Positions 1-12,000 of a stretch of DNA of 64,000 nt are shown here, in pieces. Numbering within the stretch: the stretch's first letter is position 1; each line of letters starts with the position of its first letter. Under the pieces are notes generated by a model that did no database searches, was not told the origin of the DNA, and worked only from the letters and a program-made list of their open reading frames with translations. Both the position numbers and the translations under genes were made by a program. Source of the DNA: Angiostrongylus vasorum (lineage: Eukaryota > Nematoda > Chromadorea > Rhabditida > Metastrongylidae); assembly GCA_018806985.1 (NCBI GenBank), contig JADANN010000468.1, positions 4,758,072 to 4,822,071 of the forward strand, read 5' to 3'.

Positions 1-53
1 ACGGAAGTTCCTTTGCTTTTGAACTCGAAGCTGCCAGATGTGTTGAGTGATAG
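1..53 (+). CDS. Host gene exon, truncated by the window edge
   Basis: Frame 1 is open from the first base and reads [17 protein letters not shown], then two bases (ag) before a donor GTAACA at 54. Those two bases join the single leading t of the next exon to make a Ser codon. The left boundary is outside the window. Confidence 0.6.
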
Positions 54-3000
54 GTAACACCACTTTTTTTTTCAAAATGATTCACCACCGTCTTACTTGA
101 GCATCGTTCATCAAGTCTTTAAGATGAATGATCATTTTACAGTTTCTGATTTTGCTGAGACCCTAACTTAGTGTTTAGTCATCTATCGCTGTGTATTAAA
201 CCATCAAATGACGTTTCCTTATTTTTTGGAGCTGCTCGCTTCTCTTTTAAAGGCTGACGATCCATGCTACTACTGTTTTTTTCACCGTACTGCAATGTTT
301 TTCCTTCTTCCTTATCTTGATAGCTATTCTTCCTTCATACTTATTTACACGTTTAAGAAATTCAAGTAGTCTCTTATGTATACTACATTTGCTTTATAAT
401 CCATAAAGATTTCTTCACAATGAATTTCGATAGTAATTCCTATTCTACTTCCTATTTCTACGTTTGTTTTCAGTCAGAAATCACCACGGGTCGAAAAGTC
501 ACATGAGTCGCGCACGGGTTTATCAATGGTGTCTAAAAGTTCGTCTATTCGAGAAAACAGCCGTAAGCGAGATGGCGAGCGACCAAGGAAGAAGACCAGT
601 CAAGAAAGAAGTAAGCATCTCAGGAAATTCCTTACGCTGCCTATGTCAATAGGCGGATGGTATGTCTCCAATAGCCGTTAGAACTCCAGTGTGATTTCCG
701 TTTGTTTTTGTCTATGGTAATGTTTGCGAGTATCATTACATGGGCAATAAATCCTATCCAGCTGTGAACACAGCTGGTTGAAGTTACGAAAACCTCCTCC
801 TATAGTTGTTCTTGATCATTTTGGGGTCCTTTTACTGTTTTCTAATCTATCAGCCGTTAACTTTTACTTCATAATGTCAGATAAATCTTCACTTCGCTTT
901 TTATATATTCCATTGGTTCACTAAGAAGGGACATTTGTTGATGGTCTGAACTGCGTAGTCCGCTACTTTACCATATTACGTTCAATGGTTGTACTGCATT
1001 TCAGAATGCAACGTATAAGTGTTACTAGTGACTGTTCATGGTACGCGTAGGAAAGGGGAGCGTGTGGCGTAGTGGTCGCAGGCGACCTGCGGCACGCACG
1101 TGAGGTCCATCCCGCACTTGTGGCCCACCAAGCCTTCCATCGATCCGGGGTCGGCAAATTGGTACCAGACTTGTCTGCGAGAAAGACAGCACTGGCTCGA
1201 TACATCGGTAGGCCAACGCGAGTAATTGTAAAGGCCAGATATGCATTCAATCACCTCTAAACGATGCTTGATGAAGTCGAATGCATGGCGCATCCCTCAG
1301 AGATCGATCGACGCCGAAAGCGTTATCATTTTATTTTTATAGCGTAGGAGAAAACAATCCACACTTATTCTCGTTTTGTGAGCTGGAAGTTTTTTTTCTG
1401 CTCCAATAACTATCATTTTTCCATCTCCCTGACCATCGGTAGTCATTTGATTTAATGATATTTTTCCCACTGTGCTTTCCAAGCCAGTATATTTCCAACA
1501 TTTCAAACCATCCACAATGATGAGTGGTATTTAGCCGCTCGACGGAACTCACGGCAAGTGGGTCTTACACCTTCGAGTTCGTCGAGCGACGAGGCATTCG
1601 AACCCTCACTGACCAGAGCTGATGTGAAGCGACGACGACGGAGGCGCAAGGACTCTACAAAATCAGGTACGTGGCGAATCTGAGACTTTAGAACGTTTAA
1701 CATGTGTTGAAATTAGATAGTTAGAAGAGTTCTCGGCGCGACGCAAGCACGTGGAACGTTTTTTTTGCTCTCTTTTCCGTTTCATTTCCTGTAACTCCAT
1801 TCTATCACTTGCTGTTATTTCGTGTGCTAATTTATTTTCTTTCAAGTAGCCCTGCCCTCAGCTGGTGCTTCTGATACTGGAATGGTAAGTATGGACTCGA
1901 TTCTCCAATATGTTTAGTAAAAACATAATTTGAAAATTCATTGAGAATTCCAAATTACTCTATCGACTTTTTTGTGGATTTTTGTTCATTGATTCAGCTG
2001 AAAACTGCTGACACGTCAATCTCTCAAAGAAGAAATGGATCTGATGCAAAGGATGGTAACGGGTCAGTTCGTATCTGTCTGAGTTTTAACCGCTACAGAT
2101 TAATAATTCACTGCTTTTTTGAGGAGCAGACACGACGTTGTTATTACACTATTTATTTACAATAGCTGCCGTTTCGGCGGATTCGACTTGTTCTGAGCTT
2201 TGAAAAGTCTCACTGACAGGCAGTCGTCTACTCGATTAAACGCTTTCATAGCGTCAACAGATAAAACTTAATACGCAAAATTCCTATCCTCAAGGAAGGA
2301 GAAACCTCGTCAAGAATCCAGTGAATTATTCATCAATTCCGAGGTTAATCGATAGTTTGTCCTGGCACTCGCTATGGATGAGTTAATTTCAGTTCTTTCT
2401 TGAAAATAAGACGTATTGTCGATTTGATCATATTCTATTGATCTTATCCTTTGAACGACTTGTTCTCCCATTAACCGCCGAATCGTTAGAACCACCAACA
2501 TTAAAGTCTCCATTCGAGACTGAGAACCTATCCCCTAAATTCTTCTGAATCTTAGGTCATGGTAGCGACAATGTAAGGCACTTTATTTGACGTCGGGTTC
2601 ATCAATGGACTACGACGCCTATAAAAGCATTCTGTCCGATTCTGTGCGACTACCATGTTTAGTCGGCGCCTAATTTCACTCCATTTGCGGTGTGAACTGG
2701 AATAAACTCATGCCGACCGATTTGCCCCGTTTTCTACGTACCATTGGTATATCTGCTCCTTATTAGTAGTAGTCTTCATGCTTCTTTGTGAGCACAAAGC
2801 TTAAATCTCTGCAGGATACAGAGACATCCTAATGCCCTCCTCATGGGTAGTACTCTCGATATCTTTGTTCTCTCCTCGCCAGCAACAGTCTTAGCGGCCT
2901 GACGAACAAACTCGTCTAAAAAACTGCTCGTTTTTATTACTGACTTCAGATAATAACTTTTATGGCCTGAAGGGTACGCTGTAAGATGGAGAACAGTATC

Positions 3001-6000
3001 CCTATCTGCGTTCTACAAGCGGTCATTTGAGCATAGAAAGACAAAAACATTTATATCACCAAATATACGGCCTGAAAGAAAATGAGTTGATGTGAAATCA
3101 CGCCGGCAGATTTTCCACACATATGTGAATGAAAATCAACGCACACTCGGTTTCAAGTGTTGAAAATTTCTTATCAAGAACATTTATTAATAATAACCTC
3201 TAGGTCAGTTCTTCATGCTGCATCTACCGACGTCATTTCAACAGCGAGTTCTTCAGTTCCTATAATTGTGCACAACGAATACGGCGCTTCATCGCACAAG
3301 AGCGAGACAATAAACTGCGAAAAATCGCCGGATCGGAGTCAGATCTCAGACCTGCGAAGTGGTCAGTGCCACTTTAAACAAATGATTGTGTGACGGATGT
3401 TCTCAGACAAATACTTGATACTTGATACTTGAATGGCTCGTCCTCACTGGTTGTGCGGGCCTCAGCATAATCTCCATTTTTTCTCCGAGATTTGTTGGTC
3501 AAGCCATTGTGGTTCCTTGGAATCCCGAGCTCAGCCTGGCCAAAGTCTGCCCCAGGTCTTCACCACCACGGGCAGTCGCAGTCGTTGGAAGATTTGCTAC
3601 GATGGGACTAATTTGATACCAGAACGGTGGGGGATCCTGGTATTGCTTTACTCTTAGCTAGGATTCCTGATCGAAACGTCAGACGAATAGGGACAGAAAA
3701 GAAGAAAAATCAGCATACAAGGGATACTAGGGGATATAAAAGATTGAGTCTCGTAAAGGGTTTAAATGTTGAGCCATGAATTATGGATAATTGTAAACGA
3801 CGCTTCGTCCTAAACGTTGTTCACTAAAAGAGTGATAAATATATCTTTTTTGTCGTCTATTGATCATTATGTAGAAGAAACGGCCAGTAATTGAACTGTA
3901 GAGTAGATTATGAAGCAATTGTGTTACATCTTCCAGACGATGTATCAAGCCTAGCTGTGAATGTCAGTCAGGCGAGCAGTGAGCAAATGAATGACAAGTC
4001 GGAGAAGAGGTGCACTGTGGTGAAGATTGATCGGAGAACTGTCGCACCAACTAAGGTTATTTAAAAACTAGAGTGTGTCTCTATACTTTAAAAGCTCCTT
4101 ATCTATTTCAAAAATCAGCTTTGCTCTGACCTCAATATGGATGATCAATGTACCTTCTTTCATTGATGAGTTTACACGACGTTGACAAAACAAACTTCTT
4201 TCGACAAATTTCGATGGCTCCCTCTTTCTCAGAGTCGGAAAATCTGACGAAGACAAAGACGTCGAAACGTTAGCCGAACAAAGTTCATTTTATCAACGTT
4301 GTGTAAGCTCACCAATGAAAGCAGGTACATTGGATGTTTATCTACTGTTCTTCGATGGCCAACCATAGTTAAACTTTGGTAGCCGAACAGCTCTGACCAT
4401 AGAATTTTGCTTATTTTCATATATGGAACTGCTCTACGATCTCATCGGTGTCTATTTAGTTTTATTTTCTTGATACAGTTCGGAATTAGTTGAAAAATGC
4501 TGTGAAATATCGTGATGTTATTTTCGTTAAATGGGACACGTAGTAGACGCTCCATGTTAGCCTTTCTCAAACTAATGGATTCTGCAGCCTACTGGGGGCT
4601 AGTGAGAACGAATTCCGAAGAACTGTGGTTAGATACTACTATGCAGTTATATCAGTTTGATATCTACTTTTTTTTAGTTTCACTTTTCAACTTTACATCT
4701 GTCTTGTTTGTTTTTTTAGTGCACGATGTTTTCTGTTGACGATTTTCTTTGCTTCATTTTATTTTTCTTTTATATTCCAATACTTTGTAGCTTCAGTTGG
4801 CTGCATGTTTAACCTTGAGTGATTTATTTCAGTCTAGTGATAGCGACAGTGTAGACGATTTGATAGGCAGTGCTGAGGTGAGTGTGCTCATAACTAATTG
4901 GTTCTCTTAAAATCGTGGTGGATCTCACTACTTGCTGCGTCAGCTGGGTGAACAATATCAAACGAACGCTTCTATTAAGTTTCACCTAAAATCGATATAT
5001 CTATAGATATATATGTTCTTGCGAACTGCCCTTTTTTAACCGGCGCGAGGTAGGTATAGGTGTTTTTATTGTTGTTGTTGTCGTTGTTGAATGACGAACG
5101 TTTCGGCGATTTCGCCTTCTTCAGAGCTTGGGTGTATTTCATGCAACAACAGCTTTATAATTCTGTGAACGAAGATCTAAAATGAATAAATAATCGTTAT
5201 AATCACAATTTTAACCTTTCTACTTACTGCCTACTGTTTTTGATGGCAGGGGTATATTGCGAAATATAACTTCAACGAAGCTGAGATATTTGCAAAACTC
5301 TGGACCGCAGAGTGCCTATGGTGGGGAACGAACGCGCTATTGTCTTTTCCGGGGAGTAACGCGTTCACCACCACACCATGCGGGTCCTTCGTTTCGCCTG
5401 TCTCTCAGCTAGTTCCGATTTGGGCTCCCCAGATCAATCCCGTTGACGGGTGATTGTTGATGGCAAAGATCGATAGAACTAGCTGAGACGACAGGCGAGA
5501 CAGGACCCGCATGTGTGGTGATGACGCGTTACTCCCCGAAAGCATGTTCTGCTCAGATGCCAAGTCTGCAAATATCTCAGCTTCGTTGAAAATAATCGTT
5601 ATGTTGTTTGAAACCTACTCACCGTGTGTGACGTGAAACCACTCGTGTCTTGCTCAGGTGAGATGGCAAGTGAGACCTAGTAAGACCAAAAAATCAATTT
5701 GAAAAGAGGGCGCTAGGGTCACGTATGATAGTAAATCATTCGTCATTCTGGTTCACCCTTGAACTTTTAAAATTTATCCAAACGCTTCAAGAGTCTTGGG
5801 CGTTGATGTTATCGATTCCTGCGCTAGGATCCTGTCAGTCACTTCGAAATGATCACCGTTGTGCTTTTCTGTTCAATGTGTACCAAGAGGTTTGCTTTGG
5901 CGAATTCTAGATTTCCCATCTAAATGATCTCTTGTGTGGACACAAAGGGGTCTAGCCGTTTCCTCAATGTGTTCTTCACTGCATGTCTTACATGATATCA

Positions 6001-9000
6001 AGTGTATTGTGCCTAAACTCATGCAATAGCCGTCTCTCCTCTTAGGGACAGATCAAACAGTTTCCTAAGTTGCACATACGATCATACAGGTGGTTGCGAA
6101 CTAGCTCACGGTGTAGAGTATTGGTTGAGAGGTCAGTAACTGCCACATAACTTTCAAAACCACTTCTAAGGCACCTCTTTATGGTGTAACTTACTTCTTT
6201 TGAAACGAAGGGTAGCTTGAAAGGAATCTCATTTAAGTTTGAAACATTATTTTGGGGAGCAACCCTACCTTTTGGTCTTACACGAGTGGCTATTTCTTCG
6301 TATCCATTGCAAACAGCCACTTTTCGTGCCAAGTTTAGCGATTCCTTCCTTTCCTCTTCTCCTGTGCACACTTTTTTAGCTGCTCTGTATATATTTTTGA
6401 TGAGAACTTTTTTTCATGTGTGGAGGATGAGAGGAAAGTTAGTATTCTTTAAATTTTTGCTGAGCAAATGCGAGTGTGTTATTTCATTCTTTATTCAAGA
6501 ACAAGCTGATGTTTCGGCGGATTTCGTCTTCCTCAGAGCCTGGAAGGTCAAGTTGACTGCAACCTACCCCGCCAGTCACCTCCATAACCAAACAGAAAAA
6601 AATGCTAAAGAAGAAAACAGAAAGCTAAAAAGAAAGCTAGTAAATTTTTTACTACTTGGTTTTCGATACCATTTTGTCATGTAGCCACTTTCTAAGAGCT
6701 TAATTTGGATGTTTAAGGATGGAAACCAGTCCTCGGTTGGCTTTTCTCGCGTAAATTTTATATACTCCGACTGTCTGTTTAACAATCTTAACCTTTTTAT
6801 TTACTACCTATTCTTTTTTAACGGCAGGGCATGTTGCCAAATAGAACTTCTACGATGCTGAGATATTTTCAAAACTCCGAACCGCAGGTGTCTGCGGTGG
6901 GGAACGAACGCGCTATTGTCTGTTTAACAATTCAAAGTACTCGTCCATCTGTTCTCGTGTGGGACAGACGACAAAGCAGTCATCTATATATAGACACCAA
7001 TGTAAGGGTCGGCGTTCAAGAACTGGAGCTTCCACCTTATACAATGGAAGCGGTGGCGAGGTTTGGTTCTTATCGCTGTCCCATGGTCGCCAACCCTCTA
7101 TAACAGCCTCACGTCGGCTAAAACAGGCAGTTCGTAAGAGCATTTATACAGATATATCGATTATTATGCCGAAGTTTATAGAAAGCCGATCTTTTGAGTC
7201 ATCACCTTAAATTCTGTCATTTTTTTCGATCATAGAAAATTCTTCCGATTCGGCTTATTTCAATACACTTTACGTCAATGCTTAGAAAAAAAACAAGATA
7301 GCTTTGTCATGCGCTTCATAGTGATTCAATTCTAACAAAGATCGTTGGTAATGGTTTTTTCAAATATGATACAGTAAATGTTCTCTAATCAATTTCAAGA
7401 ACTCTCGTTTCATTCGTTCGGTCACCAGTTAAATTTTATATTAAGCAGTAAACAGGCTATAAACAAGTTATTTTTTCGACATCTAGTTGTAGCGTTGTTG
7501 GCCTCACGAGAAGGACCTACCATGGTAGAAAATCTAGACTTTAATCAAGTTCAAGCTTTCATTCAAGCACTGTGATTAATGTACCTAGTTGTAGTCCATA
7601 GTGAATCATTAAATGGAATTATTTCAATAGGGAAACTATCACCATTTGAGCCCTATTCGTTAGTTGCCATGCCTACCTTGCCTACCTTTACTTTTCGCTA
7701 TGAGAGACCTGTGATCTAAATTTCTAGTTCTGAGCTTATATCCTCTTTAACTTGCATACAAAACCGAGTTCGAATATGGAAAAAAACACATGAAGTCAGT
7801 TCAGACGCCTAATTTGTTTCGAAAATGTTATTGGTTGCATTGGACTGATGGATTATGCGCTGTTTTTTCTCATGAAGAATTACTTCAGGAGACGGACGCG
7901 TCAAGCATTCTTGACGACGAATCTCACTACAGTGCAATTGTTCACTTCAAACCAAGCAAGGTCTGGTCTTACGATATTTGCTTGGGTCATTTTAAAATCT
8001 GTTTTTAACGAGTTACCTGTGCTCAGGTTTTTTGCCAGGATGAGAAGTTCGTGTGTCTTCACTGGGAGCATTTATAGTGAGCGATAAATGAAACTGAGTT
8101 GTAATGGAAAGGGTTGTTTTCCTTTTCATTTTGTATTTTCTGCCATTCAAAAATTGGTTTTAGATCTTATCAAAATTACTAATAACCTAGATCGGGGATT
8201 TCATCGGTGTGCTTCATTGATAACACAAATCCTCCCAGCAAATGATAACACAGTGTTCCGAAAAGTTCATGAGAATTGTGTAAACCCTAAAGGAAGGAAT
8301 CGAAGACGCTAATTATTTCGTATAAATTTTTCTTTTTTAGGCAAACACTAAACGAATCGCAAGAGTACCACCAGTACCTGGACTCTGGAAAGTGGCTAAC
8401 GCGGATGAATTTATCAGCAAGAATAAGCAACTTGTCAAGTGAGTATGCCAACACGCGGATTGACTTAATTGGATTAATAATTAAGTACCTAACGCAGAAA
8501 ATAAGTGGAAATGAATGCAGTAACTCTGCCGTCATTAGTCGACGGCTGAACCTGGTTGACTGACGAAAATTTCATCGTATTTTAAGCGCTTGGTTTGATC
8601 TCTATACATTCGGTTTGGTATACAATTTACTAGAAAATAGTTCAGTATCCTTTCATGATCATAGAAATACTTCGTCCTCCTGAGGTTGCGGACTTGTTAA
8701 CAGACTCGTTGGTGTAGGCCTGTGCGTACTTAGTTGCCTGTACCTCCGTAAACGCATTCTCTAAGACGCATATCCCTTCAGGATGATCAATTGGGTGTCC
8801 AAACGGTGATATTTCTATCCGGCAGATCCCCACAATTTGTTTCTACTTCACATTGCAGGGCTGTTACGATCTCAGCAATTTTATGCGTCACTTATGATTT
8901 GCATACGAGAATCTCTTCATGACGACTTATCATTACTTAAAAAATGTTTCGAATTTTCTATCTCCAAGATTCCTGGAAGAGGGAAAGCGATTGAATGAAA

Positions 9001-12000
9001 GCTTTTGATCGTTTCAATGCAAAAAAATGCTTTCACTTGGTTTTTGCTTTACCGCTTCAGTGTTTTCATCGTATTTTTTTGTAGGAAATAAGCCTCCATC
9101 ATGTAGGTCACCTTGTGAAGAGGCGACAACTGATGTATGGACGGTCCGTCCACACGATACCGTACGCAAGATATTGATACTTCCTAAACGATGTGTGGCT
9201 TTAAATGACGTGAATAAGAAGGACATAGCAAAGGCTGTTCTTCCGGGAAAAAGTGACATCAAAAAGGATGGAAAGAAGGAGATTAACGAAGTCGTTGAAG
9301 ATCAAGAGTCAAATAAGAAAACCCCTAGGATGAAACGCCTTGTAAGATTTTCTCTTCGAAAATAATTACAATAATTTATATTATTTATATAAGTTATGTT
9401 ATATATTTCTATATTTATTTATAATAATTCTCTTCCAAAATAATAATTTATTTCCAGGATTTTTATACAACTAGTTTAGCTTGCTGTGAAATCAAAACCG
9501 ACTGAGCAGAAAAGTGAAAAGAAAACAGAAGTTATCGAGGAGAACAAGAAGTGTACTAAAGAAGTAGAATTGGTCCCTTTGAAAATCAAAGATGAAGTCG
9601 AGCAGGTAAACAAGTCGCAATCCAGAGAAGTAAAGGGTGTCGGGGAGGCTGAGCAAAAAACACCACAACTGAAAACAGTGAAACCCAAAGCCAAACAAGA
9701 GCAGCCGAAAGAGGAAAGTATCGAGGGTACTTTGCTTTGAACCTTCAATTTTTTCTTGCTTTTTCATTTTATTTGAGCTCGAAGTTATCTTTCGTATCTC
9801 TGTTCTGTCGTCTTCTCAAACAAGTTCTAATCCTTATGTCGCATTCTTTATCTGATCTTAATGTTTTCTTTGCAGTCTTTATTCCTTCCCTCTCTCTAAC
9901 TTTCTCTAGTCTACCTATCCATCTATCTATCTATCTCTATCTCATCGTAGCATCTCCTTGCTTGTTTCCCTCTTTAGCTTTCGATCTAAAAAGGGCGTCG
10001 TTTCATTATATCTCAGTCGTTATTATTACTAGCAATGTTAGAGTCCTAGTCGTTTCAGACGTTGGTCAATTTGAGATTGAAGGTTGTACATTCGCAAGAA
10101 GTCATAACAGTCCGTGAACTACCTGTGAGGTACGATGTTGTTCACTTATTTGTATCTGTTGTAATAGTTGGACTATCGAATACTACTGAAGCCAAACTTC
10201 GTTAAATTTTTTAATGTTGAACTTCAAAATCATTGTATAGATATCCAACAGTTTCAGGTTATCGTTCCAGCACCCACAGACAATTCGAGAAAAAAAGCCG
10301 TTGGTTACAGAATCCGTCACGGAGACATTCTCCAGAAAGCCTGCAAAGCTCACCTTTGCGAAGACGCTTATGGAAAAGAGGTAGTTAGAACTCTTTTAAA
10401 GTATCTATCTCTAATACAAAATGTGTGATGTGTATTCTAATACTTGCATGGCCTAGCCTCTACTCTGTTTTGATAAATGAGGCTTCTCTGTTTTCATACT
10501 CGAGTTGTCGCTTCTGAAAACGAAAAGTATTAATAGTTGTCTGTTATGGGAGTAATATAAGCTTTTCCTCCATGAGTTGAATTCTTTATGAGTTCAGGTT
10601 AACGGAGTCCGTGTTCTAATAGTAAAACCTTCTTTGCTTTCCATGTTGTTCCTCTCTTCACGCATCCGGCCTGAATCTTCTAGATTTCGGACCGATATAT
10701 GGTTTGTAGCGGAATCTATATTGATATCTATTTTATTTTATTGATATATATTTTGTTGTTGATAATGTCATATTAGTATAATAATATTAATAATATACTT
10801 GATACTTGATACTTGAACGCCCGTCATCACTACTTGTGCGAGACCCAGCATAATCACCATTTTTCGGAGATTTGCTGGTTAAGCCATTGTCGTTTCTTGG
10901 AATCCCGAGGACAGCCTGGCCAAAGTCTGCCCCTGGTCGTCACCACGACAGCCAGTCGCAGCCCTTGTAGATCAGACGGAGATTTGCCACCATGCGACTT
11001 TGATACCAAGACGGTGCTGGATCCTGGTATTGGTTTACTCTTATCTAGGCTTCCTGTTGGAAACGCCGGACTCCTTCTCAGCTTGTGAAACCCTGCCGGG
11101 GAAACGAATACCCCCCGCTGTGCATCGCAGTCCGACACCCAGAAACACCTCCCAGCCACGATGAGGCGGTAAACCGTTGAAATGATTAATAATATAATAT
11201 ATGATATATAATAGTGGTATAGTAATATCAATAATGCAATAATAATTTGATATCTATAGTCTGATACTGTATCTATGTTATTGAATATTAAAGGCAGAAT
11301 TCAATAGCGTTGCTTTTTTTCGCCTACTAACATAGTTTCGTCGTACAGATAAGTGACAGTGTTTGGTCATCTAAGCCAGTGTGTGGGTTTTTTTTACGAA
11401 TGGAACCTAGTTCTATGTACACAACCTTTCTTTGGGATATCGTTCAGCTACAATGACCTATCCTTCCTTTTTAAGGACACCTTCTGATTTTCCACGAGAT
11501 ATAGCGACAGAATAGATCAGTAAAAATTAGAAACGTTTCCTTAAAATGCGTTGTCTTCCACAAAACTTAAAATTTAAACTCGTTTTATTTTGTGGTTGGT
11601 TAGTAATGGTCCTATTTATGTATTGATAAGCAAGATATCATCTACTGGTAATATCCTGATATGTTATGGAGTTCATGAAGGTGTGAGAGGAACCACATTT
11701 TCACGTCGTATTCTACCATTGGAATTATCGAGGAAAATACGAGTGGGTGGCCACCATCTGTAGCTCTAAGCATCAAACTGTTTTCGCAATCTCCAAAGAG
11801 ACTTTTTACCATACTAATGTATTAGCTGAAAACGTGGAGATCACTCTGTTTAGCAAATGAGGGCTTTTGAATAGCGATGTCATTTAGCCGTCCGTCCTTG
11901 TCATACCATATACATCGTTCGTCTTCTGATTCTATTTCGGAAGACATTGCTTAAGCGCGCTGTAGATGGTGCTTAGATTTCTCTACATGTTGGAATTATC

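Noticed and set aside
1057..1130. A and B box matches that resemble tRNA genes (also in the other SINE heads)
   Set aside because: No complete cloverleaf or mature 3' end; each is the head of a longer repeated element with target-site duplications.
6217..6684. Plus-strand frame of 155 codons, the second longest in the window
   Set aside because: It is the antisense of the Penelope-like endonuclease and linker region.
9737..10117. Hydrophobic frame of 126 codons after the Lys/Glu exon
   Set aside because: T/C-rich intron sequence with a TCTA microsatellite; low-complexity hydrophobic translation is expected by chance.
10854..11231. Minus-strand frame of 125 codons
   Set aside because: Lies wholly over repeat C and its AT-rich edge; copy 1 of the repeat does not keep the frame.
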